Assembly (NCBI RefSeq): GCF_041929205.1
Contig: NZ_JBHFNT010000218.1
Source: Floridanema evergladense
GTDB lineage: Bacteria; Cyanobacteriota; Cyanobacteriia; Cyanobacteriales; Aerosakkonemataceae
Direction: 5' to 3' (one strand)
Length of the DNA: 64,000 bases
Position 1 is the first letter of the stretch; every line of letters starts with the position of its first letter. Shown piece by piece: positions 50,726 through 60,553 of this stretch. The position numbers and the translations under genes are program-made. The notes under the pieces are model-generated. The model was not told the DNA's origin and did not search any database. It saw only the letters and a list, made by a program, of their open reading frames with translations.

Positions 50726-52255
50726 TTATTCTTTGGATAGATTGCTCGCTTGTTCTGGTATTCCTGCTGATGAATCTTGATTAAAACACTCTTTAATCAT
50801 TGCTGATTCCTGAACGAAAGGTGATTGATTTTGACTATTTAAATTTGGTGAACCTGATTCTGAAGCAGGTTCAAGTTCGTCTCGAAATACGATTCTTAAC
50901 AGGGGAGGTGCGAGGAAAGTGGTAATAATTACCATCATGATGATCGCTGCTTGCAGAGGTTTAGATAAAGTACCACTTGCCGAACCAATGCCAGCAAATA
51001 CTAATCCTACTTCACCTCTAGGAATCATGCCTACACCGATCGCCAACCGATTCATCTTACCTTGACCAAACACTGTAGCACCAGTGACAATCTTACCAAC
51101 AATGGCTACTGCTATTAAGAAAATAGCGATAATCAAACCTTCCTGATTTGTGGGAACTGTGGGATTGAGTACGCCAATATCAGTTCTAGCACCAACACAG
51201 ACAAAGAAAACAGGCACCAACATATCAGCTATTGGTATTACCTGTTTTTGTAATTCCAGAGTTTCATCACTTTCATCTAGGACTAAACCAGCCGCAAAAG
51301 CACCTAAAATTGCTTCTAAGTGAATTACTGCTCCTAAGTAAGACATCAAAAAGGCAAAAACTAAAGCAGGAATTAATAATCCACCTCTAGTTTTGAGTAG
51401 ATTAGCTACTCTAATAAAGGTTTTGTTGAAGAAACTGCCTAATAAGATAGAACCAAGCAGGAAAACTGACGAACTGATTATCAGATAGATGACGTTCATT
51501 ACATCCACTTCGCCAGTTTTTGCCAAACTAGCGACAACAGCCAAAACGATGATACCGAGAACGTCGTCGATAACGGCAGCACCAAGAATAATTTGACCTT
51601 CTTTGGTGTTTAAACGTCCGATTTCTGAAAGAACTTTGGAAGTAATGCCAATACTAGTAGCTGTGAGAGCCGCACCAGCAAAAATTGCGGGAATTGCTGG
51701 CACACCAAACAATAGCATTAATCCTGCTGTCCCAGCAGCAAAGGGTACGGCTACCCCGACACAAGCAACAATGGTAGCTTGATAACCGACTGCCATTAAA
51801 GATTTGATGTTTGATTCTAAGCCAATTTCAAACAGCAGGAGAATGACTCCTAGTTCTGATAACACAGAAACTACTTCGCTTTGGGCGTTGAATACTGCTT
51901 CTGCTGATTGTGAGTTTAATCCAGCAGTTGTTTGTAACAGTTGGATAATTGCTGAATCAGAACTTTGGGCTCCGCTTTCGGGAAATACTAGTAAATGTAA
52001 GGCAGATATCCCAACGATAACACCAGCTACCAGTTCGCCTAAAACTGGCGGAAAGCCTAGTCGGTTAGACAATTCCCCGCCAAATTTACTGGCTAGGTAA
52101 ACTACTACTAGACTCAGTAATACTCCTGGCAACACCAGTGCTGCACTGTCTGCATCTAGTTCGTGGGTAGCTGCCAGTATGGGTGCAGTTTGTCCCCAGG
52201 AGAGTTTCGGGAACAAAGGTGTGAAGAAATTCGACCAGGCAAATACATCAGCCAT
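50726..52255 (-). CDS. cation:proton antiporter (CPA2-type)
   Basis: 509 aa with about 12-13 membrane helices from residue 40 to 435. LGELVAGVIVGISALHLL, GVILLLFEIGLESNI, AALTATSIGITSKVLSEIG, and AAVIDDVLGIIVLAVV (the ion-binding DD) are the usual Na+/H+ or K+/H+ exchanger motifs; IPRGEVGLVFAGIG is the late conserved helix. The C-terminal 55 residues are polar with no TrkA-N domain. Substrate Na+ or K+ not decidable. Divergent from the SIMPL gene. Confidence 0.9.
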   Translation of the reverse strand: MADVFAWSNFFTPLFPKLSWGQTAPILAATHELDADSAALVLPGVLLSLVVVYLASKFGGELSNRLGFPPVLGELVAGVIVGISALHLLVFPESGAQSSDSAIIQLLQTTAGLNSQSAEAVFNAQSEVVSVLSELGVILLLFEIGLESNIKSLMAVGYQATIVACVGVAVPFAAGTAGLMLLFGVPAIPAIFAGAALTATSIGITSKVLSEIGRLNTKEGQIILGAAVIDDVLGIIVLAVVASLAKTGEVDVMNVIYLIISSSVFLLGSILLGSFFNKTFIRVANLLKTRGGLLIPALVFAFLMSYLGAVIHLEAILGAFAAGLVLDESDETLELQKQVIPIADMLVPVFFVCVGARTDIGVLNPTVPTNQEGLIIAIFLIAVAIVGKIVTGATVFGQGKMNRLAIGVGMIPRGEVGLVFAGIGSASGTLSKPLQAAIIMMVIITTFLAPPLLRIVFRDELEPASESGSPNLNSQNQSPFVQESAMIKECFNQDSSAGIPEQASNLSKE

Positions 52256-52282
52256 TAGTTTAACAGAGTGTCGTTTTTTCTA

Positions 52283-53104
52283 ATGTACAAGTTTCTTTAC
52301 AAATTCAAAGATTTATTTTTTGTCGATCGCCAAGGTAAATTTGTTTCTCCCCGTCATTACGTCAGCGTTAATCAACTAATTTTGACAATACCGATAATTT
52401 TAGGTGTCGGACTATTGAGCGTATTTCCTGGTAGTGTGGTTTTGGCTCAAGAGCAAAGACAAATCCCCGGACAGTTAATCAGGACTGTGACGGTGACAGG
52501 TCGGGGAATGGAGTCAATTCCTGCTACTATTGCTCAGGTAAGTTTGGGTGTGGAGGCGCAGGGGAAAACGGCTCAGGAGGTGCAACGGGAGGTGGCGCGA
52601 CGATCGACAGCAGTGGTAGAGTTGTTGCGATCGCGCAACGTCGAAAAACTCCAAACCACTGGCATTCGCCTCAATCCCAACTACTCCTACCAAAATAACG
52701 TCCAGCGTTTGATCGGATACACCGCAGTTAACACAGTCAGTTTTCGCATCGATACCCAACGAATCGGTAACTTGTTGGATGAAGCGGTGAAAGCGGGAGC
52801 GACTAGAATTGATGGGATTAGTTTTGTGGCTACGGATAGTGCTATAGCTAAAGCTCAAGAACAAGCATTACAAAAAGCTACCTTAGACGCTCAAAGACAA
52901 GCTAATGCCGTTTTAGCTGCTTTAAATTTAAAACCACAGGAAGTAGTTTACATTCAAGTTAATGGCGCATCACCACCAATAGCATTTCGTGTTCGTGCTG
53001 CGGCTGCTCCTCCAGTAGGAGAAGCAATAAATGAGTTTTCTACTCCTGTAGTTGGTGGAGAACAGCAAGTCGAAGCATTTGTAACACTGCAAATTCGGTA
53101 TTAG
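52283..53104 (+). CDS. SIMPL-domain (DUF541) protein
   Basis: About 273 aa from ATG 52283. N-terminal membrane anchor or signal (LILTIPIILGVGLLSVFPGSVVLA, about 32-55) and one SIMPL/DUF541 domain: RTVTVTGRGMESIPATIAQVSLGVEAQGKTAQEVQREVARRS, LQTTGIRLNPNYSY, GYTAVNTVSFRI, AKEQALQKATLDAQRQANAVLAAL. Periplasmic, related to oxidative-stress protein YggE; function unknown. A GTG at 52268 would add five residues. Confidence 0.87.
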   Translation: MYKFLYKFKDLFFVDRQGKFVSPRHYVSVNQLILTIPIILGVGLLSVFPGSVVLAQEQRQIPGQLIRTVTVTGRGMESIPATIAQVSLGVEAQGKTAQEVQREVARRSTAVVELLRSRNVEKLQTTGIRLNPNYSYQNNVQRLIGYTAVNTVSFRIDTQRIGNLLDEAVKAGATRIDGISFVATDSAIAKAQEQALQKATLDAQRQANAVLAALNLKPQEVVYIQVNGASPPIAFRVRAAAAPPVGEAINEFSTPVVGGEQQVEAFVTLQIRY

Positions 53105-53139
53105 GAAAGGCAATTTTTGAGGGACAAAGGGGAAGGGAG

Positions 53140-53275
53140 AAAGGGGACTGGGGACTAGGGATTGGGGACTGGGGATTGGGGGGAAAGTTTTGAGTTTTGA
53201 GTTTTGAGTTAATAAATTTCAAGAAAGCGCCCAGTCCCCAGTCCCCAGTCCCCAGTCCCTAGTCCCTAGTCCCTA
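53140..53275. repeat. inverted pair of heptamer repeats
   Basis: GGGGACT/GGGGATT units (about 53143-53180), a GTTTTGA tract (53188-53213), then CCCCAGT/CCCTAGT units (53231-53275). The two outer runs are complementary and could form a long hairpin between the convergent SIMPL and ssb genes. Confidence 0.8.
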
Positions 53276-53278
53276 GAT

Positions 53279-53644
53279 TCAAAACTCGTCGTTACTTGTG
53301 TGCCCCGTATCATTAGCCTCATTTTCTCGCTTAGAACCTAATAGCTCTAATTTATCTACTCTGATTACTGGTTTAGAGCGATTAGCCCCAGTAGCTCGAT
53401 CTTGCCAGTATTCAAACTTTAAAGAGCCTGTAACTCCTATTAAGCGACCTTTGCGAACATAGTTGGCAGCAACTTCTGCCGTTTTGCCCCACATTTCTAA
53501 ATTAAACCAATCTGGTTCGTCATTGTCTCGACCACGACGGTTTACAGCTAATGTACAGTTACAGACAACGCTACCCGACTCGAAATATTTAACGTCAGGA
53601 TCTCCGCCCACACGACCGACTAAAGTCACAACATTGAGAGTCAT
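53279..53644 (-). CDS. ssb: single-stranded DNA-binding protein
   Basis: 121 aa. OB fold with MTLNVVTLVGRVGGDPDVKYFESGSVVCNCTLAVNRR, WFNLEMWGKTAEVAANYVRKGRLIGVTGSLKFEYW. The C-terminal linker is very short and ends in TSNDEF, an acidic tip unlike the usual DDIPF. Shorter than typical Ssb, as in many cyanobacteria. Confidence 0.93.
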   Translation of the reverse strand: MTLNVVTLVGRVGGDPDVKYFESGSVVCNCTLAVNRRGRDNDEPDWFNLEMWGKTAEVAANYVRKGRLIGVTGSLKFEYWQDRATGANRSKPVIRVDKLELLGSKRENEANDTGHTSNDEF

Positions 53645-53846
53645 ATTTAGATTACCAGTACAGTTGTACTCATTAATTATTTATCTACTTTAACCAATTG
53701 AGGGTACAATTCAAATTTCAGGTTGCATCTTAAAGAAAAGAAATATTTCTATTTTGACTAGACGCAGGATAGAAAACGTAATAAAATCCTGCACGGTTAG
53801 GTTACAGTCCTACAAAAAGCATCTCTTGTTTGGGGGCAAAAAGCGC

Positions 53847-54890
53847 GTGGGTCTTTTTAAACGCTTATCCATATCTCGTGACATGGGTATCGACCTCGGT
53901 ACCGCAAATACTTTAGTCTATGTGTCTGGTAAAGGCATAGTTCTTCAAGAACCTTCAGTGGTCGCCATTGACAAAGATACAGGCGAAGCATTGGCGGTGG
54001 GAGAAGAAGCGAAAAAAATGTTGGGGAGATGCCCTGGAAATGTGGTGGCGTTGCGTCCGCTGCGTGATGGGGTAATTGCTGACTTTGATAGTGCTGAGTT
54101 AATGCTGAAGCACTTTATCAAGCGAGTGAACGAAGGTCAAGCTTTAGTACAACCGCGAATTGTCATCGGTATTCCCAGCGGTGTAACTGGGGTAGAACGA
54201 CGGGCGGTAATGGATGCGGCGCTGCAAGCGGGCGCTAGAGATGTCAGATTAATTGATGAGCCAGTAGCGGCGGCTATTGGGGCGGGGCTACCTGTGGCGG
54301 AACCTACAGGTAACATGATTATCGATATTGGTGGTGGCACTACGGAAGTGGCGGTACTGAGTTTACAAGGTACGGTGCTGAGTGAGTCAGTGCGTGTCGC
54401 TGGAGATGAACTGAATGATTCGATTATTCAGTACATGAAAAAGGTGCATAATTTGGTGATTGGGGAAAGAACGGCAGAAGAAATTAAAATTCAAATTGCT
54501 TCAGCTTATCCCACTGTTGCAGATGAAGATTCGATTATGGAAGTCAGGGGTTTGCATTTGCTTTCTGGGTTGCCGAGAACTGTAACAATTAAAGGGCCAG
54601 AAATTCGGGAAAGTATGTCTGAACCTTTGGCGGTAATTGTGGAAGCGGTGAAGCGGACTTTGGAAAGAACTCCTCCCGAATTAGCAGCTGATATTATCGA
54701 CAGGGGCATTATGCTGGCAGGGGGCGGAGCTTTGCTCAGAGGACTAGATACTTTAATCAGCCATGAAACGGGAATTGTAGTTCATGTGGCTGCCGATCCT
54801 TTGAGTTGTGTGGTTTTAGGTACTGGAAGAGTGCTAGAAAATATCAAACAACTCGATCGCGTATTTAGCGCTCGCTCTCGCCATTTGTAA
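53847..54890 (+). CDS. mreB: rod-shape protein MreB
   Basis: 347 aa from GTG 53847 (MGLFKRLSISRDMGIDLGTANTLVYV), matching the usual length; a TTG start 93 nt upstream is not supported by family length. Actin-type phosphate loops: DLGTANTLVYV, IIDIGGGTTEVAVL, and the adenosine loop MLAGGGALLRGLD. Polymerises under the membrane and guides wall synthesis. First gene of mreBCD. Confidence 0.96.
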   Translation: MGLFKRLSISRDMGIDLGTANTLVYVSGKGIVLQEPSVVAIDKDTGEALAVGEEAKKMLGRCPGNVVALRPLRDGVIADFDSAELMLKHFIKRVNEGQALVQPRIVIGIPSGVTGVERRAVMDAALQAGARDVRLIDEPVAAAIGAGLPVAEPTGNMIIDIGGGTTEVAVLSLQGTVLSESVRVAGDELNDSIIQYMKKVHNLVIGERTAEEIKIQIASAYPTVADEDSIMEVRGLHLLSGLPRTVTIKGPEIRESMSEPLAVIVEAVKRTLERTPPELAADIIDRGIMLAGGGALLRGLDTLISHETGIVVHVAADPLSCVVLGTGRVLENIKQLDRVFSARSRHL

Positions 54891-54982
54891 ATAGTTTTAA
54901 GTTTTAAGTTTTGAATTTTGAGTTAATTAATAACTTAAAACTTAGAACTCATAACTCATAAATACTTTAAAGACTACTGTCT

Positions 54983-55774
54983 ATGGATACGTTACGCCGT
55001 TGGTGGGATCGAAATTGGTTGCAAGTGGCGCTGATAGGCTTGGTAATCAGTACGGCTTGGTTTGCGAGGCAAACTCAAGGAGGAAGCTTATTTGAAGTCT
55101 ATCAGTTGCTTACTCGTCCATTTCAATCCAATCCAAGCAAGCAAGAACTTTTAACTAATGCCAAAGTTGTAGAAATGGAGGCAAAGTTACAACAAGTTGA
55201 AACCGAAAATCAAAAACTGCGAGAACTTTTGGGCTATGTAGCCAAAAATAAGGAGCAGGCGATCGCTGCTCCGATTGTAGGTCGCGGTGCCGATCATTGG
55301 TGGCAACAAATTACTCTCGGTCGGGGACTTCAGGATGGAATCAAAGAAGATTTTGTCGTTACGGCTCCGGGTGGGTTGGTCGGTAGGGTCAGTAGCGTAA
55401 CTGATAATACAAGCCGAGTGTTGTTGATTAGCGACCCTAGCAGTCGGGTGGGGGTGACGATCAACCGGAGTCGATTTATGGGTGTGATGCGGGGAAAATC
55501 GGGAAACAAGGCGGTAATGCAGTTTTTTGAGCGAGTTCCCGATGTCCGTCGGGGTGATGTGGTGACTACTTCCTCAGCTAGCGAACTCTTTCCTTCGGGA
55601 TTACCTGTGGGACGAGTAGAGTCAGTGAATTTAAGTCAAAGTCCTGCGCCGGAGGCTGTGATTGTGCTTTCGGCTCCAACGAGTGTCTTAGAATGGGTGG
55701 CTGTTTATCCGGTGGAAAAACATAAGGGAGAAAAAACTACTGATGGGGAAACTTCTCAAGCCAATTCTAAATAG
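54983..55774 (+). CDS. mreC: rod-shape protein MreC
   Basis: 263 aa. N-terminal membrane helix (about 14-26), coiled coil (about 62-85; KVVEMEAKLQQVETENQKLRELL) and the periplasmic double beta-barrel (AAPIVGRGADHWWQQITLGRG, VVTAPGGLVGRV, LISDPSSRVGVTI). Links MreB to the periplasmic wall machinery. Confidence 0.95.
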   Translation: MDTLRRWWDRNWLQVALIGLVISTAWFARQTQGGSLFEVYQLLTRPFQSNPSKQELLTNAKVVEMEAKLQQVETENQKLRELLGYVAKNKEQAIAAPIVGRGADHWWQQITLGRGLQDGIKEDFVVTAPGGLVGRVSSVTDNTSRVLLISDPSSRVGVTINRSRFMGVMRGKSGNKAVMQFFERVPDVRRGDVVTTSSASELFPSGLPVGRVESVNLSQSPAPEAVIVLSAPTSVLEWVAVYPVEKHKGEKTTDGETSQANSK

Positions 55775-55886
55775 CGATCTGAGAGTCCTTCGACTGAGCG
55801 TTCGCGCCGAAGTCCTGACTGAGTGGTAAGTTGGGGAGAGAAATGAGTCAGAAAAATTCCATCAAAGACTGACAACTAAACCGCAA

Positions 55887-56435
55887 ATGATCAAGATTTC
55901 TCGGTTGCCTTATTATGGTCGTCAATTGGTTAATTGGGCAGTGACAGTTGCTTCTGTGATTGTCTGTGCGCTAATTTTGCCGACGCGACTACCAGGTATG
56001 GAATTGTTAGGGATTGGCCCAAATTGGTTGCTGATCTGGGTGGTGGCTTGGAGTGTGAAGCGGAGTGTTTTACAAGGCGCGATCGCAGGATGTGCTTTAG
56101 GTTTAATTCAGGATGGCATGACTTCGCCTCATCCTTCCCATACGCTTTCGTTGATGTGTGTGGGCATTTTAACGGCAAGCTTGAAAAAACAAAGGTATGT
56201 CCAAGAAGATTTTATTTCTGTAGCATTAATTGTATTTTTGATGACAGTGGTAGCGGAAACGGTGCTGGCACTTCAGTTTAGTTTGGTGGGCGATCGCTCT
56301 TTAGCAGAAATTTGGACAGAACACCAACAAATAGCTTTGTCTTCAGCGATTCTCAGCAGTTTATGGGCACCAATTCTTTATTACCCATTAAATCTTTGGT
56401 GGCAGAAGATGGATTGGATAGAAGATAATGCTTAG
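55887..56435 (+). CDS. mreD: rod-shape protein MreD
   Basis: 182 aa with five to six membrane helices: WAVTVASVIVCALILP, LLIWVVAWSVKRSV, GAIAGCALGLIQDGM, FISVALIVFLMTVVAETVLAL, LSSAILSSLWAPILYYPL. Follows mreC by 112 bp; short for its position but typical of MreD. Confidence 0.92.
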   Translation: MIKISRLPYYGRQLVNWAVTVASVIVCALILPTRLPGMELLGIGPNWLLIWVVAWSVKRSVLQGAIAGCALGLIQDGMTSPHPSHTLSLMCVGILTASLKKQRYVQEDFISVALIVFLMTVVAETVLALQFSLVGDRSLAEIWTEHQQIALSSAILSSLWAPILYYPLNLWWQKMDWIEDNA

Positions 56436-56564
56436 AGGGTAGTTGTTAGTCGGTAATAGTTTTAAGTTTTAAGTTTTGAATTTTGAGTTAATTAATAACT
56501 TAAAACTCAAAACTCAAAACTCAAAACTATTACCAACTACCAACTACCAACTACCAACTACCAA

Positions 56565-57665
56565 ATGATTGATGACAAGATGAATGATTTTGACTCCTCA
56601 ATGATGCGTCGATGTCTGGAGTTAGCCCAGAAAGCGCTGGGAAAAACTGCGCCTAATCCAATGGTAGGGGCAGTAGTGGTGCAGAATGGGCAAATTGTTG
56701 GGGAAGGTTATCATCCAGGGGCGGGTCAGCCACACGCAGAGGTATTTGCTTTACGGGCGGCGGATCATTTAGCCCGGGGTGCGACGATTTATGTGAGTTT
56801 AGAACCTTGTAATCATTATGGGAAAACGCCGCCTTGTGTTGAGGCGCTGATTGCAGCGGGGGTGGCGAAGGTAGTGGTGGGGATGGTAGACCCAAATCCG
56901 CAAGCAGCGGGGGGAATTGAGAAGTTGCGATCGGCTGGAATAGAAGTAGTAGTAGGAGTAGAAGAGGAAGCTTGTCGCCAATTAAATGAAGCTTTTGTAC
57001 ATCGCATTTTATACAAACGTCCGTTTGGGATTTTGAAATATGCGATGACTTTGGATGGGAAAATTGCCACTAGCAGCGGACATAGTTCTTGGATTACAGA
57101 TTTAGCGGCGCGAAATGTAGTACATCAATTACGGGCGGCTTGTGATGCGGTGATTGTGGGTGGGAATACGGTGCGTCATGACAACCCCCATTTAACAAGT
57201 CATCAAGTGGAGGCGCGAAATCCTTTGCGGGTGGTGATGAGTCGGAGTTTAGAGTTGCCGGAAAATGCTTATTTGTGGGAGACGGAGGAGGCAGCTACTT
57301 TAGTTTTAACTCAGGTGGGGGCGAATCCCGACCTACAAAAGTTACTGTTGAGAAAGGGAGTAAATGTAGTGGAGTTAGATTCTTTAACTCCAGATAAGGT
57401 AATGAGTTATTTATATGATTTGGGGTTTTTGTCGGTGTTGTGGGAATGCGGGGGAATTTTGGCAGCAAATGCGATCGCAGAAGGTGCTGTTCAAAAAATC
57501 ATGGCTTTCATCGCCCCAAAAATTATTGGTGGAGATGGAGCTCCTTCCCCAGTGGGCAATTTAGGTTTCCAACAAATGACAGAAGCATTAACCTTGGAAA
57601 GGATTAATTGGCAAACTATTGGCCCAGATTGTCTGATGGAGGGTTATCTACCATTAAGAAGGTAG
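56565..57665 (+). CDS. ribD: bifunctional riboflavin biosynthesis deaminase/reductase
   Basis: 366 aa. Deaminase domain (about 8-150) with zinc ligands in PHAEVFALRAA and EPCNHYGKTPPC, and APNPMVGAVVV; reductase domain (about 155-366) with KYAMTLDGKIAT, WITDLAARNVVHQLRA, VGGNTVRHDNPHLT and WECGGILAANAI. Catalyses the second and third steps from GTP to riboflavin. A second Met six codons in is possible as start. ACCAACT repeats precede it. Confidence 0.96.
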   Translation: MIDDKMNDFDSSMMRRCLELAQKALGKTAPNPMVGAVVVQNGQIVGEGYHPGAGQPHAEVFALRAADHLARGATIYVSLEPCNHYGKTPPCVEALIAAGVAKVVVGMVDPNPQAAGGIEKLRSAGIEVVVGVEEEACRQLNEAFVHRILYKRPFGILKYAMTLDGKIATSSGHSSWITDLAARNVVHQLRAACDAVIVGGNTVRHDNPHLTSHQVEARNPLRVVMSRSLELPENAYLWETEEAATLVLTQVGANPDLQKLLLRKGVNVVELDSLTPDKVMSYLYDLGFLSVLWECGGILAANAIAEGAVQKIMAFIAPKIIGGDGAPSPVGNLGFQQMTEALTLERINWQTIGPDCLMEGYLPLRR

Positions 57666-57845
57666 AAGGAGTGTTTATTAATTGGGGACTGGGAATTGGG
57701 ATTTCTACATATCAGTTATTTGAGAAACTAATCGAGTTTACTTATTACCATAAGTACTAGACAACTTTACTAGTTATAAATAATTTCAGTTATTTCCTGA
57801 TCGAGAATATCTATAACCGCAGAATGTGGAATAGACTAACAAAAG

Positions 57846-58460
57846 ATGTTTGAATTTACGCTTTTAACTTTATTTGTCGGTAGCCTTGGTGTCCAGGCAA
57901 CAGCCTTGGGTGGATGGATGCGTTGGTATCAGTCAGTGTTGGAAAAAGAGGAAGAGGAGGAAGAAGTTTTGACCCGCTATGAATCCAAGATAAACACTGA
58001 GATGGAAATTGTTGGGCAATCCAATCTCGTATCTCCCCAAGGAGTACCGCAGGGAATACCTCGTGAATTACGTTTAACAGGTTGGGAGTTTAAAATTGTC
58101 CGGGCTAATCGAGATATTTTTCGAGACCCGGCGGTTTTACAGCGTTTGTGTGAGGAGGAGGGAGAGGCTGGTTGGATCTTATTAGAAAAGCTGGATGACC
58201 GTCGGATCAGATTTAAGCGTCCGGTGGCATTACGGGATTTAATTAAACCGGAACGGCTGGCGATCGATCCTTACAGAACTCAGTATGGCCCTTCTAACAA
58301 ACCATTAGTTTTTTTGGGAATTTTGGCGGCTTTAGGAGTTATTATTGTACCTGCTTACTTAGCTTTTTCTCTAGTGTCAAATACTCTGCATAATTCGGGT
58401 AGAGGTTTTGTTCAACCTGGAGGTTTTTCTAGTCCTAGACCAGCTGAACCTGTAGATTAG
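57846..58460 (+). CDS. conserved cyanobacterial membrane protein
   Basis: 204 aa. N-terminal hydrophobic helix (about 4-22), a charged cytosolic-type domain with ELRLTGWEFKIVRANRDIFRDPAVLQRLCEEEGEAGWILLEKLDDRRIRFKRP, and a C-terminal membrane helix PLVFLGILAALGVIIVPAYLAFSLV. The middle domain is recognisable as a frequent cyanobacterial protein of unknown function. Not in an obvious operon. Confidence 0.72.
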   Translation: MFEFTLLTLFVGSLGVQATALGGWMRWYQSVLEKEEEEEEVLTRYESKINTEMEIVGQSNLVSPQGVPQGIPRELRLTGWEFKIVRANRDIFRDPAVLQRLCEEEGEAGWILLEKLDDRRIRFKRPVALRDLIKPERLAIDPYRTQYGPSNKPLVFLGILAALGVIIVPAYLAFSLVSNTLHNSGRGFVQPGGFSSPRPAEPVD

Positions 58461-58553
58461 TTATTAGTCATTGGTCAATAGTTAAATGTTAGTTGTTATT
58501 TGTTTATTTATACAAATCCTCAATAAATATTACTAATAACCAATGACAAGTGA

Positions 58554-59294
58554 CTAAAGAATTTGTGATAAAAATTGGCGGGTACGTTCTTCTTGGGGGC
58601 GTTGAAAAAATTCGTTGGGGGTGGCTTCTTCGACGATTAAACCTGCATCCATTAAGATGACGCGATCGGCTACTTCACGGGCAAATCCAACTTCATGAGT
58701 AACTACTACCATTGTCATTCCGCTTTGGGCGAGTGTTCGCATCACGTCGAGTACTTCTCGCACCATTTCTGGGTCTAGTGCTGATGTGGGTTCGTCGAAT
58801 AACATGATTTTAGGTTGCATGGCTAGGGCGCGTGCGATCGCAACTCGTTGTTGTTGTCCTCCTGAAAGTTGGGCGGGATATTTGGAAGCTTGTTGCAATA
58901 TTCCGACTCTTTCTAATAGTTGCATTGCGGTTTCTTGGGCTTGTTTTGGCGATCGTTTTCGCACCCAAATTGGTGCTAAAGTGATGTTTTGCAGGACGGT
59001 TAAGTGAGGGAATAGGTTAAATTGTTGAAATACCATTCCTACTTCCCGACGAATTGTATCAATGTTTTGGGTGTTATTATCGAGGGTAATTCCGTCAATT
59101 TCGATCTGTCCTTTTTGGTATTCTTCTAAAGCGTTGAAGGTGCGAATAAAGGTGGATTTACCGGAACCTGATGGCCCCATTAATACGACTACTTCGCCTC
59201 TGTTGACGGTGAGGTTAACGCCTTTGAGAACGTGAAATTGTCCGTAGTATTTGTGTACGTTTTGGGCGATGACGATCGGGTTTTGTTCTGGCAT
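58554..59294 (-). CDS. bgtA: amino-acid ABC transporter ATP-binding protein
   Basis: 246 aa. Walker A GPSGSGKS, Q-loop FQQFNLFPHLTVLQNI, signature LSGGQQQR, Walker B IMLFDEPTSALDPE, H-loop VTHEVGFA. Belongs to the GlnQ/AapP type. Last gene of the cluster with natF, natG and natH; in Anabaena the corresponding ATPase BgtA serves more than one importer. A 191-bp gap with an AACGCAGATG repeat separates it from natH. Confidence 0.85.
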   Translation of the reverse strand: MPEQNPIVIAQNVHKYYGQFHVLKGVNLTVNRGEVVVLMGPSGSGKSTFIRTFNALEEYQKGQIEIDGITLDNNTQNIDTIRREVGMVFQQFNLFPHLTVLQNITLAPIWVRKRSPKQAQETAMQLLERVGILQQASKYPAQLSGGQQQRVAIARALAMQPKIMLFDEPTSALDPEMVREVLDVMRTLAQSGMTMVVVTHEVGFAREVADRVILMDAGLIVEEATPNEFFQRPQEERTRQFLSQIL

Positions 59295-59370
59295 TTTGGT
59301 TGACCTCTGGGTAATTCAATTTTAATAGATGTGGATTTAGGTTTTCTGTGGGATGCGTGGGCTTTTTTTT

Positions 59371-59411
59371 AACGCAGATGAATGCAGATGAACGCGGATG
59401 AACGCAGATGG
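59371..59411. repeat. AACGCAGATG tandem repeat
   Basis: Four near-identical 10-bp units; the complementary form TCATCTGCGT recurs at 22425-22450 at the tail of the 97-aa gene. Confidence 0.75.
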
Positions 59412-59485
59412 TATATTTGATTTTTACGATAGGGGTTACTTAATTCTCCTGTTCTTCTTTGCGTTCTTTGCGGTTCAATTATTTC

Positions 59486-60535
59486 TTATCTCTGTCCTAC
59501 ACCTAATTGCTTTTCTAACCTTCGACTCGCTAAGGACATTGAATAACAAAATACCCAATAGATCACCCCTACAAATAAGTAAACTTCGGCATATTTTCCG
59601 AGAAATTCCGGTTGCGCTAAGATCGATCGCGCTATCCCCGTCAATTCCAATAATGCAAAAATTGCTAACAAAGATGTATCTTTAAATAACCCAATGAATT
59701 GACCAACAATTGAGGGAATTGCTACTTTCAAAGCTTGGGGTAAAACTATTAATGAGGTAATTAAAATCGGATTTAATCCTAATGCTTTGGCTGCTTCTCT
59801 TTGTCCACGAGGAACTGCTTGTAATCCGCCTCTGACGTTTTCTGCCATGTATGCGGCGCTGAATAGGGTTAAACCTGCGATCGCTCTTACCACGCGATCT
59901 AATCTTAAATCAGTTGGTAAAAACAAAGGTAACATAACCTGCGCTATAAACAGAATACCAATTAATGGTATTCCCCGAATTAATTCAATGTAAATAATAC
60001 TGAATATTCGCACTACTGGCAGGTCACTTTGTCTGCCTAAAGCTAACACAATTCCTAAAGGAAATGAAAGCGCAATACTCACAATTGCCAATAATAAAGT
60101 TAATAATAAACCTGTCCATAATTCGCTACCAACTGGTTTTAATCCCAATCCTCCACCAATTAACCATAGTACGATCGGAAAAGATAGCGTCCAAATTAAT
60201 GGTAGCCAACTAATTATTTGAGGAAAAAAACGTTTAGTTAATGCTCCCCAAGTGATAATGGAGAGGGCGATAATAATGCCGACAACTGTCCAAATTCGCC
60301 AAATTAAATCGATCGGATAACGCCCAACTAAAAACAACCGTAAATTTGTAGTAACGACTGTCCATTGTGCTTGTACAAATACCCAATATAAAAAGTTTTT
60401 CCCGAAACTAAAAATTATCAAAATACTAACAATAGTTAGCAAACTATTATACCAAGTATTAAACAGGTTTTTTAATAACCAGTTTAAAGTTCTGCTTCTG
60501 ATTTTTAGGGGAGGTTTGTTATCTAGTTGATTCAT
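59486..60535 (-). CDS. natH: amino-acid ABC transporter permease
   Basis: 349 aa. N-terminal helices (about 30-115), then the His/Glu/Gln-type permease domain with LLLTLLLAIVSIALSFPLGIVLALGR, YIELIRGIPLIGILFI and the EAA loop GQREAAKALGLNPILITSLIVLPQALKVAIPSIVGQFI. 18 nt behind natG. Confidence 0.88.
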   Translation of the reverse strand: MNQLDNKPPLKIRSRTLNWLLKNLFNTWYNSLLTIVSILIIFSFGKNFLYWVFVQAQWTVVTTNLRLFLVGRYPIDLIWRIWTVVGIIIALSIITWGALTKRFFPQIISWLPLIWTLSFPIVLWLIGGGLGLKPVGSELWTGLLLTLLLAIVSIALSFPLGIVLALGRQSDLPVVRIFSIIYIELIRGIPLIGILFIAQVMLPLFLPTDLRLDRVVRAIAGLTLFSAAYMAENVRGGLQAVPRGQREAAKALGLNPILITSLIVLPQALKVAIPSIVGQFIGLFKDTSLLAIFALLELTGIARSILAQPEFLGKYAEVYLFVGVIYWVFCYSMSLASRRLEKQLGVGQR

Positions 60536-60553
60536 AAAATTTAGTTAGTTTGA